Below, one piece after another: positions 1 through 9,737 of a stretch of 64,000 nt of DNA. The notes under the pieces are model-generated. The model saw nothing but the letters and a program-made list of their open reading frames with translations, searched no databases and was not told the origin of the DNA. The translations under genes and the position numbers were made by a program. Source of the stretch: Variovorax boronicumulans (GTDB taxonomy: Bacteria; Pseudomonadota; Gammaproteobacteria; Burkholderiales; Burkholderiaceae_C); contig NZ_VEDO01000001.1 of assembly GCF_007677875.1 (NCBI RefSeq), positions 434,001 through 498,000 of the forward strand, read 5' to 3'. Position 1 is the first letter of the stretch. Every line of letters begins with the position of its first letter.

Positions 1-1223
1 TGGGCTTCTCGTCCAGCAAGGGCAAGGCGCTGGTCGCCGGCCTGATCGACCAGGGCCTGCTCGAAGAGGCCGGCACCCAGGCATCCCAGGGCGGCCGCCC
101 GGCCGAGACGCTGCGGCTGCACCACCGCCTGGGCCTGCTCTTGGGCGTGGACATCGGCGTGACCAGCCTCACCGTGGCCGTACTGCGCCCCGACCTCACC
201 TTGCTGGACGAACACAGCGAAGACATCGACGTGCGCCGCCAGGGGCCGGGCGTGGTGCTGGCGCGCGCCGCGGCGCTGATGCGCGAACTGCTGGCGCGCA
301 GCGGCGGCAAGGCCGCCCAGGTGCTCTCCATCGGCGTGGGCGTGCCGGGGCCGGTCAATTTCGAGGCCGGCCAGTTGGTGAGCCCGCCGCTGATGCCCGA
401 CTGGGACCAGTTCTCCATCCGCGACTTCCTGCGTGACGAGTACCGCGCGCCCGTTTTCGTGGACAACGACGTGAACCTGATGGCGCTGGGCGAGCTGTGG
501 CGCCTCAAGCGCGCGCTGCCCAACTTCATCGTCGTCAAGATCGGCACCGGCATCGGCTGCGGCATCGTCTGCCACGGCAGCGTGTACCGCGGCGCCACGG
601 GTTCGGCTGGCGATGTGGGCCACATCAGCGTGGACCCCGAAGGCCCACGCTGCCACTGCGGCAACCGCGGCTGCGTGGAGGCCATGGCGGCAGCGCCGGC
701 CATCGTGCGCATGGCGCTGGATGCAGCCGAGGCCGGCGAGAGCCCGGTGCTGGCCGCGGCGCTGGCCGAGCGCGGGGGCCTGGCCGCAGAGGACGTGGGC
801 GCGGCCAGCCGCGCGGGCGATGCCGCAGCCAACCGCATCCTGCAGCACGCCGGCCACCTGGTCGGGCAGATGCTGGCCGCGGTGGTGAACTTCTTCAATC
901 CCTCGCATGTGCTGCTGGGTGGGGGCATCACGCAGGTCGGGCCGCTGTTTCTGGCGGCGGTGCGCCAGAGCGTCTACCAGCGCTCGCTGGCGTTGTCGAC
1001 GCGGCAGTTGGAGGTGCAGTACGCGCCGCTGGGTGCGCAGGGCGGAGTGATCGGTGCCGGGGCCTTGGCCATGAGCGAGGCCCTGCGGGTTAGGGGGGGT
1101 GGCGCCATGAGCACACGCGGCGAGGGGCCCCGCGGAGCGGGGATCGACGCCAGTGCGTTTGGCGCCGGCCACCGACCAGCGCGACCTGTGGGTAAGCGCA
1201 ACCGTACGGAGGTGGCACCATGA
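1..1223 (+). CDS. ROK-family transcriptional regulator / sugar-kinase-like protein (5' partial)
   Basis: This is probably the sugar-responsive regulator of the ABC operon downstream. The frame is open to the left edge. Bases 3-140 encode the end of a winged-helix DNA-binding domain (a helix ending in GLIDQGLLEE, then a wing with GGRPAETLRL), so the gene is cut by the window and a start at TTG 141 would remove that domain. The ROK/actin-like fold follows: GVDIGVTS phosphate loop, the acidic VDNDVNLMALGE segment, GTGIGCG, GDVGH in place of the usual EIGH, and the zinc motif CxCGxxGC near bases 651-674. After the last ROK-like segment (GVIGAGALAMSEALR) comes a tail of about 45 Gly/Arg-rich residues that resembles no ROK C terminus. 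A run of seven G begins the tail. The stop overlaps the ATPase start as ATGA. A NagC/XylR-type repressor is the likeliest role; the inducer is unknown. Confidence 0.85.
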   Translation, partial: GFSSSKGKALVAGLIDQGLLEEAGTQASQGGRPAETLRLHHRLGLLLGVDIGVTSLTVAVLRPDLTLLDEHSEDIDVRRQGPGVVLARAAALMRELLARSGGKAAQVLSIGVGVPGPVNFEAGQLVSPPLMPDWDQFSIRDFLRDEYRAPVFVDNDVNLMALGELWRLKRALPNFIVVKIGTGIGCGIVCHGSVYRGATGSAGDVGHISVDPEGPRCHCGNRGCVEAMAAAPAIVRMALDAAEAGESPVLAAALAERGGLAAEDVGAASRAGDAAANRILQHAGHLVGQMLAAVVNFFNPSHVLLGGGITQVGPLFLAAVRQSVYQRSLALSTRQLEVQYAPLGAQGGVIGAGALAMSEALRVRGGGAMSTRGEGPRGAGIDASAFGAGHRPARPVGKRNRTEVAP

Positions 1224-2743
1224 GCAACAGCGTGGGCGTCGAGTTCGACGCGATCCGCAAGTCCTTCGGCCCGGTGGAGGTGCTGCACGGCATCTCGTTC
1301 AGCTTGCAGCCCGGCCGCGTGGTCGGCCTGCTCGGCGAAAACGGTGCGGGCAAGTCCACGCTCATGAAGATCCTGTCCGGCTACGAGGCGCCCACCTCGG
1401 GCCACCTGCGCGTGAACGGCCAGGTCTGCGCCTTCAAGGGTCCACGCGACGCCGAGGCACTGGGCATCGTGCTGATCCACCAGGAGTTCAACCTCGCAGA
1501 CGACCTCACGGTGGCGCAGAACATCTTCCTGGGCCACGAGAAGCGCCGCGGGCTGTTCCTCGACGACGCCGCGATGGCGCGCGACACCGCGGCGGCGCTG
1601 GCCCAGGTGGGCCTCACGGTGCCACCGGACCGGCGCGTGCGCGACCTCATCGTGGCCGAGAAGCAACTCGTGGAGATCGCCAAGGCCGTGGCGCGCCGCG
1701 CGCGGCTGCTCATCATGGACGAGCCCACGGCCACGCTGACGGCGGCCGAGACGGAGCGCCTGTTCGCGCTCATCGCGCAGCTGCGTGCCGATGGCGTGAC
1801 CGTGGTCTACATCTCGCACAAGCTCGACGAGGTCGAGCGCGTGACCGACGAGGTGGTGGTGATGCGCGACGGCCAGTTCGTCACGCAGCAACCCACGCAG
1901 GGCCTCACGCGCCATGCGATGGCCAAACTGATGGTCGGCCGCGAGATCGCCGACCTGTACCCGGTCCGCGATGCGCGGCCGGCCAAGGGCCCGCTGGCGC
2001 TGCGCATCGAGGATTTCAGCGTGCCGGGCTGGGCCGAGGGCTGGAGTTTCGCGGTCCGTCCCGGCGAGATCCTGGGTTTCGCCGGCCTGGTCGGCGCCGG
2101 CCGCACCGAACTGTTCGAGGGCCTGCTGGGCCTGCGCCCCGCGCGCGGCAAGGTCTGGCTGCACGGCCAGGCGCTGGCGGCCGAGGGCGGCTTCAGGAAT
2201 CCGCGCGCGGCGGCCGATGCGGGCCTGACCTACCTCAGCGAAGACCGCAAGGGCCGTGGCCTGCATGTGCACATGGGACTGCGCGAGAACCTCACGCTGA
2301 TGGCCTTGCACCGCTACGCCAGGCCCTGGCTCGATCCAGCGGCCGAGCACCGCGCACTGGAGCAGGCGCAGCGCGACTTCGGCATCCGCACGGGCGCGCT
2401 GGACGTGCCGGCCTCGGCGCTGTCGGGCGGCAACCAGCAAAAGCTCGCGCTCGCGCGTGTGCTGCACCCGGACCCGCGCATCGTCGTGCTGGACGAGCCC
2501 ACGCGCGGCGTGGACGTGGGCGCCAAGCGTGAGATCTACGAACTCGTGCAGCGCCTGGCGCGCCAGGGCCTGGCCGTGCTCGTGGTCTCGTCCGAACTCA
2601 TGGAATTGATCGGCCTGGCGCACCGCGTGGCCGTGGTGCGCGCGGGGCAGATCGTGGCCACGCTCGATGCGCAAGGCCTCACTGAAGAAACCTTGATCGC
2701 CCACGCCACCGGCGTGGCGGAGACCACCCATGTCCCAGTCTGA
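1220..2743 (+). CDS. CUT2-family sugar ABC transporter, duplicated ATP-binding protein
   Basis: This cytoplasmic ATPase energises sugar import with the permease and binding protein that follow. At 507 residues it has the usual length of RbsA/XylG/MglA proteins with two nucleotide-binding halves. Half one has Walker [10 protein letters not shown] (residues 39-47), a Q-loop IHQEF and Walker [13 protein letters not shown]. Half two has the degenerate P-loop GLVGAGRTE typical of this family, the signature LSGGNQQK (401-408) and Walker [12 protein letters not shown]. The first-half signature is odd: where RbsA relatives carry a sequence like DLSIGEQQ, this protein reads DLIVAEKQ near residue 142, losing the Ser and Gly. 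The start overlaps the regulator stop as ATGA and is preceded by GGAGG. The end overlaps the permease by 14 bases. The substrate cannot be read from the ATPase. Confidence 0.92.
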   Translation: MSNSVGVEFDAIRKSFGPVEVLHGISFSLQPGRVVGLLGENGAGKSTLMKILSGYEAPTSGHLRVNGQVCAFKGPRDAEALGIVLIHQEFNLADDLTVAQNIFLGHEKRRGLFLDDAAMARDTAAALAQVGLTVPPDRRVRDLIVAEKQLVEIAKAVARRARLLIMDEPTATLTAAETERLFALIAQLRADGVTVVYISHKLDEVERVTDEVVVMRDGQFVTQQPTQGLTRHAMAKLMVGREIADLYPVRDARPAKGPLALRIEDFSVPGWAEGWSFAVRPGEILGFAGLVGAGRTELFEGLLGLRPARGKVWLHGQALAAEGGFRNPRAAADAGLTYLSEDRKGRGLHVHMGLRENLTLMALHRYARPWLDPAAEHRALEQAQRDFGIRTGALDVPASALSGGNQQKLALARVLHPDPRIVVLDEPTRGVDVGAKREIYELVQRLARQGLAVLVVSSELMELIGLAHRVAVVRAGQIVATLDAQGLTEETLIAHATGVAETTHVPV

Positions 2744-3707
2744 GCCGTCCAAGTCCAAACCCAGCTTGCAGGGCTGGGGCCCCGTGCTCGGCCTCGTGCT
2801 GCTGTGCATCGCCGGCACGCTGCTCAACAGCGATTTCGCAACCGTCGACAACGCGATGAACCTGCTCACGCGCACGGCCTTCATCGGCATCATCGCTGTG
2901 GGCATGTGCTTCGTGATCATCTCGGGCGGCATCGACCTCTCGGTGGGCTCCATGGCCGCGTTGATCGCGGGCTGCGTGATCCTGTTCATCAACGCGATGG
3001 GGCCGCTCACGGGCTCGCCGCTGCTGGCCGTGGTGCTGGGCGCGCTGCTGGCCATCGTGCTGGGCGCGGCGTTCGGCCTCGCGCACGGGCTGCTGATCAC
3101 CAAGGGGCGCATCGAGCCCTTCATCGTGACGCTGGGCACGCTGGGCATCTTCCGCGCCTACCTGACCTGGGCCGCGGACGGTGGCGCCATCACGCTGGAC
3201 AACGACCTGTCGGACCTCTACGCGCCGGTCTACTACGGCAGCCTCTTGGGCATTCCGGTGCCGGTCTGGGTGTTCCTGGCCGTGGCGCTGGCCGGCGGCG
3301 TGGTGCTGAACCGCACGGCCTACGGCCGCTACGTGCAGGCCATCGGCTCCAACGAGCAGGTCGCGCGCTATGCGGCCGTGGCCGTGGACCGCGTGAAGAT
3401 CCAGACCTACATGCTGCTGGGCATCTGCGTGGGCATCGCCACCTTGCTCTACGTGCCGCGGCTGGGCTCGGCGTCGCCGACCACCGGCCTGCTGTGGGAG
3501 CTCGAGGCCATCGCCGCCGTGATCGTGGGCGGCACCGCGCTCAAGGGCGGCGCGGGCAGCATCACGGGCACCGTGGTCGGCGCCGTCCTGCTCTCGGTCA
3601 TCAGCAACATCCTGAACCTGACCAGCATCATCAGCGTGTACCTGAACGCGGCGGTGCAGGGTTTCGTGATCATCGTCGTGGCCTTCCTGCAGAGGGGCCG
3701 GCGATGA
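2730..3707 (+). CDS. CUT2-family sugar ABC transporter permease (RbsC-like)
   Basis: Inner-membrane channel subunit of the sugar importer. The 325 residues form a series of hydrophobic segments consistent with 8-10 transmembrane helices, the usual arrangement of RbsC/XylH permeases. Family landmarks visible are [12 protein letters not shown] near the N terminus, [21 protein letters not shown] in the middle and the [18 protein letters not shown] loop toward the C terminus, which belongs to the ATPase-contact region of this family. The gene starts inside the ATPase gene and ends 34 bases before the binding-protein gene, so all three are co-transcribed. Permease sequence does not indicate the substrate. 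Confidence 0.92.
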   Translation: MSQSEPSKSKPSLQGWGPVLGLVLLCIAGTLLNSDFATVDNAMNLLTRTAFIGIIAVGMCFVIISGGIDLSVGSMAALIAGCVILFINAMGPLTGSPLLAVVLGALLAIVLGAAFGLAHGLLITKGRIEPFIVTLGTLGIFRAYLTWAADGGAITLDNDLSDLYAPVYYGSLLGIPVPVWVFLAVALAGGVVLNRTAYGRYVQAIGSNEQVARYAAVAVDRVKIQTYMLLGICVGIATLLYVPRLGSASPTTGLLWELEAIAAVIVGGTALKGGAGSITGTVVGAVLLSVISNILNLTSIISVYLNAAVQGFVIIVVAFLQRGRR

Positions 3708-3741
3708 GTTTTGTGCCTTCAACCACCCTAGGAGACTCCGC

Positions 3742-4695
3742 ATGATTTCCAGACGCCTGACCCTCACGGCGATTGCCGCCGCCAGCTTCGCCACGACGGC
3801 CCTGGCCGCCGAGCCGGTGCACCTGGGCGTGTCCATCCCGGCCGCCACGCACAGCTTCATGGGCGGCATCAACTACTGGGCCAACCAGGCCAAGAAGGAC
3901 CTGGAGAAGCAGCACAAGGACCTCAAGATCACGATCCGCACGGCAGCCAACGCCCCCGAGCAGGCCAACCAGCTGCAGGATCTGTCGTCGGTGTCCAAGA
4001 TCAACGCGCTGGTGGTGTTCCCGTTCGAGTCGGCCGCGCTGACCAAGCCGGTCGCCCAGGTCAAGGCCAAGGGCGCCTACGTGACCGTGGTCGACCGGGG
4101 CCTCACCGACACCAGCGCGCAGGACGCCTACGTGGCCGGCGACAACACCGCCTTCGGCAGGATCCCGGCCGAGTACATCGCCAAAAAGCTGGGCGGCAAG
4201 GGCAACGTGGTCGCGCTGCGCGGCATCGCCACCACGCTGGACAACGAGCGCATGGACGCCTTCAACGCCGTGCTCAAGAATTACCCCGACATCAAGCTGC
4301 TGGACGCCAAGTACGCGAACTGGAACCGCGACGACGCCTTCAAGGTCACGCAGGACTACCTCACGCGCTTCAAGCAGATCGACGCGATCTGGGCCGCCGA
4401 CGACGACATGGCGGTGGGCGTGCTCAAGGCCATCGACCAGGCCAAGCGCGACGACATCAAGATCGTCTTCGGCGGCGCCGGCGCCAAGGGCATGGTCAAG
4501 ACCATTCTGGACGGCAAGGACAAGCGCATCGATGCCGACGTGAGCTACTCGCCCAAGTTCATCTACGACGCGATCAAGCTCACGGCCGAGGCGCGGCTCA
4601 AGGGCGAGAAGCTGCCCCCGACGACCATCATTCCTTCGGTGCTGATCACCAAAGACAACGCCAAGGACTTCTACCACCCCGATTCCCCGTTTTGA
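3742..4695 (+). CDS. Periplasmic sugar-binding protein of the CUT2 ABC transporter
   Basis: Captures the sugar in the periplasm and delivers it to the permease. The 317-residue product begins with a Sec signal peptide (ISRR, hydrophobic core, cut after ALA near residue 22). The mature part has the two-lobed type I periplasmic-binding fold of RbsB relatives: an early HSFMGGINYW segment, ALVVFPFES for the PxxS/D region, VVDRGL, and VALRGIATTLDNERMDAF. An AGGAGA ribosome site lies 7 bases before the ATG. It is followed by a 183-base gap containing a GC-rich palindrome, which may explain higher binding-protein expression relative to the distal enzymes. The ligand is unknown; the operon context suggests a sugar, polyol or glycoside. 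Confidence 0.9.
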   Translation: MISRRLTLTAIAAASFATTALAAEPVHLGVSIPAATHSFMGGINYWANQAKKDLEKQHKDLKITIRTAANAPEQANQLQDLSSVSKINALVVFPFESAALTKPVAQVKAKGAYVTVVDRGLTDTSAQDAYVAGDNTAFGRIPAEYIAKKLGGKGNVVALRGIATTLDNERMDAFNAVLKNYPDIKLLDAKYANWNRDDAFKVTQDYLTRFKQIDAIWAADDDMAVGVLKAIDQAKRDDIKIVFGGAGAKGMVKTILDGKDKRIDADVSYSPKFIYDAIKLTAEARLKGEKLPPTTIIPSVLITKDNAKDFYHPDSPF

Positions 4696-4734
4696 TCAGG
4701 CCACCCCCAGTCTTCGCGCTGCGCGCTCCGCCAA

Positions 4735-4748
4735 CCCCCTCGAGGGGG
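4735..4748. repeat. GC-rich perfect palindrome in the operon gap
   Basis: CCCCCTCGAGGGGG is a 14-base perfect palindrome inside the 183-base gap between the binding-protein gene and the isomerase gene. The surrounding 4696-4870 segment is rich in short inverted G/C blocks (GCGCTGCGCGC, CCGCGG twice). From general knowledge, intergenic CTCGAG-centred palindromic repeats are frequent in Comamonadaceae chromosomes. I see only this one clear copy in the window. It could form an RNA hairpin that attenuates transcription or protects the upstream message. There is no T-tract, so it is not a classical terminator. Confidence 0.6.
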
Positions 4749-4878
4749 CGCCGCCAGCGGCCTGGCAGAGCCAGTTCCGCGGCGGCTGCTGGCATGGCCT
4801 GCTCCGCGGCCTTCCGCGGCGTGCCATGCAGGCGGGGGCCGAGCCTGCCAACGGTGCGTAGCACCAGGGACCATTGAC

Positions 4879-5934
4879 ATGAAAACACTGAAAGGCCCCG
4901 CCATCTTCCTCGCCCAGTTCCTGGGCGACGCGCCGCCGTTCGACACGCTGGACCACCTGGGCGCCTGGGCCAAGGGCCTGGGCTACGAGGGCGTGCAACT
5001 GCCCACGGCGCCGCACATCGTCGACCTGGAGAAGGCAGCGAGCAGCCAGACCTATTGCGACGAGGTGACGGGGACCCTGGCGGCGCATGGCCTGGCCATC
5101 ACCGAGCTGTCCACGCACCTGCAGGGCCAGCTCGTGGCCGTGCACCCGGCCTACGACGCGCTGTTCGACGGCTTCGCGCCCGAGGCCGTGCGCGGCAGTC
5201 CGGCCGCGCGCACCGAATGGGCCATCGCCCAGATGCATCTGGCCGCGCAGGCCAGCGAGCGCCTGGGCCTCACGGCCACGGCCACCTTCTCGGGTGCGCT
5301 GGCCTGGCCCTACATCTATCCCTGGCCGCAGCGGCCGGCCGAGCTCGTGGAAGAAGCCTTCGGCGAACTCGCGCGGCGCTGGCGGCCCATCCTCGACAAG
5401 CTCGATGCGCACGGCGTGGACGCGGCCTTCGAGCTGCACCCGGGCGAGGACCTGCACGACGGCGTGACCTTCGAGCGTTTCCTGGAAGCGGTCGGCAACC
5501 ACGCGCGCGCGAACATCCTGTACGACCCCAGCCACTTCGTGCTGCAGCAGCTCGACTACCTGGCCTTCATCGACATCTACCACGCGCGCATCAAGGCCTT
5601 CCACGTGAAGGACGCGGAGTTCCGGCCGACTGGCAGGCAGGGCGTCTACGGCGGTTACAGCGGCTGGGTCGACCGGGCCGGGCGCTTCCGCTCGCTGGGC
5701 GACGGGCAGGTCGATTTCAGCGCGATCTTCTCGAAGATGGCGCAGTACGACTTCGCGGGCTGGGCCGTGCTGGAGTGGGAGTGCGCGCTGAAGCACCCGG
5801 AAGACGGCGCGCGCGAGGGCGCGGACTTCATCCGCCGCCACATCATCCGCGTGGCCGAGCGGGCCTTCGACGACTTCGCCGGCAGCGGCGTGGACCGTTC
5901 CGCCGTGCGCGGGCTGATGGGGCTGGCGCCATGA
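4879..5934 (+). CDS. Sugar phosphate isomerase/epimerase family protein (AP endonuclease-2 type TIM barrel)
   Basis: Predicted metal-dependent isomerase, epimerase or lyase acting on the imported sugar or its oxidised form. The 351 residues fit the xylose-isomerase-like TIM-barrel family. Candidate metal ligands stand at the expected strand ends: Glu in FELHPGEDLHDG, Asp and His in YDPSHF, His and Asp in FHVKDAEF, and Glu in VLEWECALKHPED. The stop overlaps the start of the oxidoreductase gene as ATGA, so the two enzymes are translationally coupled. An isomerase/epimerase paired with a Gfo/Idh/MocA oxidoreductase and a CUT2 importer is typical of inositol-like and 3-keto-glycoside routes; which one applies here cannot be decided. 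The ATG has only a weak upstream ribosome site (CAGGGA). Confidence 0.85.
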   Translation: MKTLKGPAIFLAQFLGDAPPFDTLDHLGAWAKGLGYEGVQLPTAPHIVDLEKAASSQTYCDEVTGTLAAHGLAITELSTHLQGQLVAVHPAYDALFDGFAPEAVRGSPAARTEWAIAQMHLAAQASERLGLTATATFSGALAWPYIYPWPQRPAELVEEAFGELARRWRPILDKLDAHGVDAAFELHPGEDLHDGVTFERFLEAVGNHARANILYDPSHFVLQQLDYLAFIDIYHARIKAFHVKDAEFRPTGRQGVYGGYSGWVDRAGRFRSLGDGQVDFSAIFSKMAQYDFAGWAVLEWECALKHPEDGAREGADFIRRHIIRVAERAFDDFAGSGVDRSAVRGLMGLAP

Positions 5935-7076
5935 CACGACGTTTGCGACTGGCCATGCTGGGCGGCGGCGAGGGCGCCTTCATCGGCGCCGTGCACCGCA
6001 TCGCCGCGCGGCTGGACGACTGCTATGAGCTGGTGGCCGCCGCGCTCTCGTCCGATCCGGCGCGCGCGGCCGCGAGCGCCGCGGCCATCCACCTGCCGCC
6101 CGGGCGCAGCTATGCCGACTGGCGCGAACTCATCCGGGCCGAGGCCGCACGGCCCGATGGCGCCGAGGTCGTGGCCATCGTCACGCCCAACCATCTGCAC
6201 GCACCCATGGCCACGGCCGCGCTGCAGGCCGGCCTGCACGTGGTCTGCGACAAGCCGCTCGCGGTCTCGCTGGCCGAGGGCGAGGAACTTGCGCGCCTGG
6301 CGCGCCAGCACGGCCGCGTGTTCGCGCTGGCCCATGCCTACGCGGCCTACCCCATGGTGCGCCATGCGCGGCATCTGGTGGCCAGTGGCGCACTCGGCAC
6401 CATCCGACTGGTGCAGGCCGAATACCAGCAGGACTGGCTCACGCGCGCTGAGGAGCAGGCCGGCAACAAGCAGGCCGCCTGGCGCAACGATCCTGCGCAG
6501 GCGGGCCCGGCCGGCTGCCTGGGCGACATCGGCACGCACGCCTACCAGCTGGCCTCGTTCGTGACCGGCATGGTGCCCAGCCAGCTCAGTGCCGAGCTCA
6601 CCAGCTTCGTGCCGGGACGCGTGCTCGACGACCACGTCCAGATGATGCTGCGCTATGCCAGCGGTGCCCGCGGCCTGCTGTGGGCCAGCCAGGTCGCGGC
6701 GGGCTGCGAGAACGCACTGCGCCTGCGCGTGTTCGGCACCGAAGCGTCCATCGCCTTCGACCAGGAGCAGCCCAATGAGCTGTGGTTCACGCCGCTGGGC
6801 GGCGCGGCCCAGCGGCTCACGCGCGGCCGCGTGGACGGCGCCGCCGCCCGCCAGGCCACGCGCGTGCCGGCCGGCCATCCGGAGGGCTACCTGGAGGCCT
6901 TCGCCCAGGTCTACCGCGATGCGGCGGAACTGATCCGCGCGCAGGCCGAAGGCCGCCCGGCCGACGCGCAGGCACTGCAGGTCGCCACGGTGGAAGACGG
7001 CGTGGCCGGCCACCGTTTCATCGAGGCCGTGCTGCGCAGCAGCGCGGCCGATGGGCGCTGGGTGCCGCTGACCTGA
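5931..7076 (+). CDS. Gfo/Idh/MocA-family NAD(P)-dependent oxidoreductase
   Basis: Predicted cytoplasmic sugar or polyol dehydrogenase, 381 residues. The N-terminal Rossmann domain begins [17 protein letters not shown]. It continues with [16 protein letters not shown] and [16 protein letters not shown], the latter carrying the family's conserved Lys-Pro. The C-terminal alpha/beta domain contains [16 protein letters not shown], whose Asp and His match the catalytic DxxxH of the family. The start was chosen at the ATG overlapping the isomerase stop, because the Rossmann fold starts there; the frame extends upstream only as an out-of-frame shadow of the isomerase gene. It is the last gene of the operon. 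The substrate is unknown. Confidence 0.9.
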   Translation: MTRRLRLAMLGGGEGAFIGAVHRIAARLDDCYELVAAALSSDPARAAASAAAIHLPPGRSYADWRELIRAEAARPDGAEVVAIVTPNHLHAPMATAALQAGLHVVCDKPLAVSLAEGEELARLARQHGRVFALAHAYAAYPMVRHARHLVASGALGTIRLVQAEYQQDWLTRAEEQAGNKQAAWRNDPAQAGPAGCLGDIGTHAYQLASFVTGMVPSQLSAELTSFVPGRVLDDHVQMMLRYASGARGLLWASQVAAGCENALRLRVFGTEASIAFDQEQPNELWFTPLGGAAQRLTRGRVDGAAARQATRVPAGHPEGYLEAFAQVYRDAAELIRAQAEGRPADAQALQVATVEDGVAGHRFIEAVLRSSAADGRWVPLT

Positions 7077-7138
7077 ATCCCTGCCGGGCACCGGGGCGCG
7101 AGACTACACTGCGCGCGCCGCACTCTGCGGGGAGGCCC

Positions 7139-9721
7139 ATGAACCGAACTCGCACCACGCCCGACCGCCGCCAGCCAGGCGCCGGCCATGCGCAGATGCT
7201 GGATGAGCTGTTCGAGCTGACCAAGCGCGTCGCCGATCCGGCCGAGGTGATGCGCCTGACGGCGCGCCTGCTGGGGCAGCACCTGCGTGTCAGCCGCTGC
7301 GCTTACGCCCACGTCGAGGCCGACCAGGACCACTTCGACCTGTTCGGCGACTACAACGACGGCGTGCCGAGCATCGTCGGGCGCTACGCCTTCTCCGACT
7401 TCGGTGTGGCGGTGCGCGACCTGATGCGCGCCGACCTGCCCTACATCAACCACGACGTGGACAGCGACCCCCGCACGGCGGGCACCGACTTGGCGCCCTA
7501 CCGCGCCACGCGCATCCGGGCCGTGATCTGCGTGCCGCTGCACCGCGACGGCCGCTTCGTGGCCGGCATGGCCGTGCACCAGGACCGGCCGCGCGTCTGG
7601 CAGGACGACGAGATCGCGCTGATGCTGACCGTCGTGGCGCGCTGCTGGGAATCGCTGGAACGGCTGCGCACCGAGCGCGCGCTGCGCGACGCCAACCAGC
7701 GCCTGAGCCTGGCCCTGGCCGCCGGCGAGCTCGGCGACTGGAGCTGGGACGCCGGCACGGACCGCATGACCCTGAGCGACGCGGCCGCGCGCCTGTACGG
7801 GCTGGAGCCGGGCAGCAGCTGGACGCGCAGCGCCATGCGCCGCCTGCTGCACCGCGAGGACCGCGAGCCGGCGCGGCTGGCGGCTGCCCAGGCGGCCGCA
7901 CAGCGTGGGCTGTACGACATCGAATACCGCGTGCCGGGGCCCGAGGGCCTGCGCTGGGTGTCCGTGCAGGGCAAGCCCACCTACGGTGCCGACGGTCAGC
8001 TGATCGGCATGATCGGCGTGGTGCGCGACGTGACGGCACGCCGCCTGGCCGAGGAGCGGGCGCGCAACGAGGCGCAGACATTGGAGCTGCTGAACCAGAC
8101 CGGCGCCGCGCTGGCCGGCGAACTGGAGCTCGATGCGCTGCTGCAGCGCGTCACCGACGCGGCCACGCAGCTCACGGGCGCGCGTTTCGGCGCGTTCTTC
8201 TACAACGGCGTGGACGACCAGGGCGAGGCCTACCTGCTCTACGCGCTGTCGGGTGCGCCGCGCGAAGCCTTCGAGCAGCTCGGCCATCCGCGCCCGACCA
8301 CCTTGTTCGGTCCGACCTTCCGCGGCGGCCCGCCGATCCGGTGCGACGACATCCTGGCCGATCCCCGCTACGGCCAATGGGGTCCCCACCACGGCATGCC
8401 GGCGGGCCACCTGCCCGTGCGCAGCTACCTGGCCGTGGCCGTGACTTCGCGCACCGGCCAGGTGTTCGGCGGCCTGTTCTTCGGTCATCCGGAACCAGGC
8501 CGCTTCGACGCGCGCGCCGAGCGGCTGGCCGTGGGCGTCGCCGGGCAGGCCGGCATCGCCATCGACAATGCGCGGCTGTATGCGGACGTGCAGCGCGCCA
8601 GTGCGCTCAAGGACGAGTTCCTGGCCACGCTGTCGCACGAACTGCGCACGCCCCTGTCGGCCATCCTGGGCTGGGTCCACATCCTGCGCCGGCGCTACCC
8701 GGATGCGACCGGCGACCTGGCCAAGGGCATGGCCGTGATCGAGCGCAATGCGCGCGCGCAAGGCCAGCTCGTGGACGACCTGCTGGACATGAGCCGCATC
8801 GTCTCGGGCAAGCTGCAGCTGGATCTGCAGCCGGTGGCGCCGCAGGGCTGCATCGAGGCCGCCATCGAGACCGTGCGGCCCGCGGCCGAGGCTGCCGGCG
8901 TGCGCATCGAGACCCGGCTCGACCCGGCGGCCGGCATGGTGTCGGCCGACGCCGTGCGGCTGCAGCAGGTGGTCTGGAACCTCGTGGCCAACGCGGTCAA
9001 GTTCACGCCGCGTGGCGGGCTGGTCGTGGTGGAACTGGCGGCCGAGGGCGAGGCGCTGCGCATCGTGGTGCAGGACACCGGCATCGGCATTGCGCCGACC
9101 TTCCTGCCGCACATCTTCGACCGCTTCCGCCAGGCCGACGGTTCCATCACCCGGCGCTTCGGCGGCCTGGGGCTGGGCCTGGCCATCGTGCGCCAACTCG
9201 TGGAACTGCATGGCGGCAGCGTGCAGGCCAGCAGCGATGGCGAGGGGCAGGGCAGCACGTTCACGGTGCGCCTGCCGCGGCAGGCGGCCGGCCCACTGCC
9301 GGCGCTGCAGGCGTTCGCGCCCTTGCCGCCATCCAGCACCGAGCTGGCCGGCCTGTGCGTGCTGGTGGTCGACGACGAGGCCGATGCGCGGGACCTGCTG
9401 CAGCGGATGCTGGCCGATGCCGGCGCCCGGGTGCTGGTCGCGGACGGTGCGCAGGCCGTGCTGGACGCCGTCGTGCGCGAGCGGCCGCAGGTTCTGGTGT
9501 CCGACATCGGAATGCCGCTGATGGACGGCTACGCGCTGCTGCGCCGTGTGCGGGCGCTGGGGCCGGCCCAGGGTGGCGATTTGCCGGCCATCGCGTTGAC
9601 GGCCTTCGCGCGCGCAGAGGACCGCGTGCGTGCGCTCAAGGCCGGCTTTCGTGCCCATCTGGCCAAGCCCGTGGAGCCGGCCGAGCTCGTCGCGACCATC
9701 GCCAGCGCCGCCGGGCGCTGA
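7139..9721 (+). CDS. Soluble hybrid histidine kinase: GAF-PAS-GAF-HisKA-HATPase-receiver
   Basis: Sensor kinase of 860 residues without signal peptide or membrane segment, so it senses inside the cell. Domain order: GAF (about 15-175), PAS with PAC (about 185-305, ending GMIGVVRDVTARR), a second GAF (about 320-470), HisKA with FLATLSHELRTPL (phospho-acceptor His500), a HATPase domain with NLVANAVKFT, DTGIGIA and GGLGLGLAIV, and a C-terminal receiver with VVDDEADAR, phospho-acceptor Asp789 in VSDIGMPLMDGY, and a conserved Lys in HLAKPVEP. The ATG follows a strong GGGGAGG site, and the frame upstream is noncoding. No response regulator or output gene is adjacent, so phosphate may pass to an unlinked phosphotransfer protein or regulator. 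The signal is unknown. Confidence 0.92.
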   Translation: MNRTRTTPDRRQPGAGHAQMLDELFELTKRVADPAEVMRLTARLLGQHLRVSRCAYAHVEADQDHFDLFGDYNDGVPSIVGRYAFSDFGVAVRDLMRADLPYINHDVDSDPRTAGTDLAPYRATRIRAVICVPLHRDGRFVAGMAVHQDRPRVWQDDEIALMLTVVARCWESLERLRTERALRDANQRLSLALAAGELGDWSWDAGTDRMTLSDAAARLYGLEPGSSWTRSAMRRLLHREDREPARLAAAQAAAQRGLYDIEYRVPGPEGLRWVSVQGKPTYGADGQLIGMIGVVRDVTARRLAEERARNEAQTLELLNQTGAALAGELELDALLQRVTDAATQLTGARFGAFFYNGVDDQGEAYLLYALSGAPREAFEQLGHPRPTTLFGPTFRGGPPIRCDDILADPRYGQWGPHHGMPAGHLPVRSYLAVAVTSRTGQVFGGLFFGHPEPGRFDARAERLAVGVAGQAGIAIDNARLYADVQRASALKDEFLATLSHELRTPLSAILGWVHILRRRYPDATGDLAKGMAVIERNARAQGQLVDDLLDMSRIVSGKLQLDLQPVAPQGCIEAAIETVRPAAEAAGVRIETRLDPAAGMVSADAVRLQQVVWNLVANAVKFTPRGGLVVVELAAEGEALRIVVQDTGIGIAPTFLPHIFDRFRQADGSITRRFGGLGLGLAIVRQLVELHGGSVQASSDGEGQGSTFTVRLPRQAAGPLPALQAFAPLPPSSTELAGLCVLVVDDEADARDLLQRMLADAGARVLVADGAQAVLDAVVRERPQVLVSDIGMPLMDGYALLRRVRALGPAQGGDLPAIALTAFARAEDRVRALKAGFRAHLAKPVEPAELVATIASAAGR

Positions 9722-9737
9722 CGCGCAGGCGCCGGCT

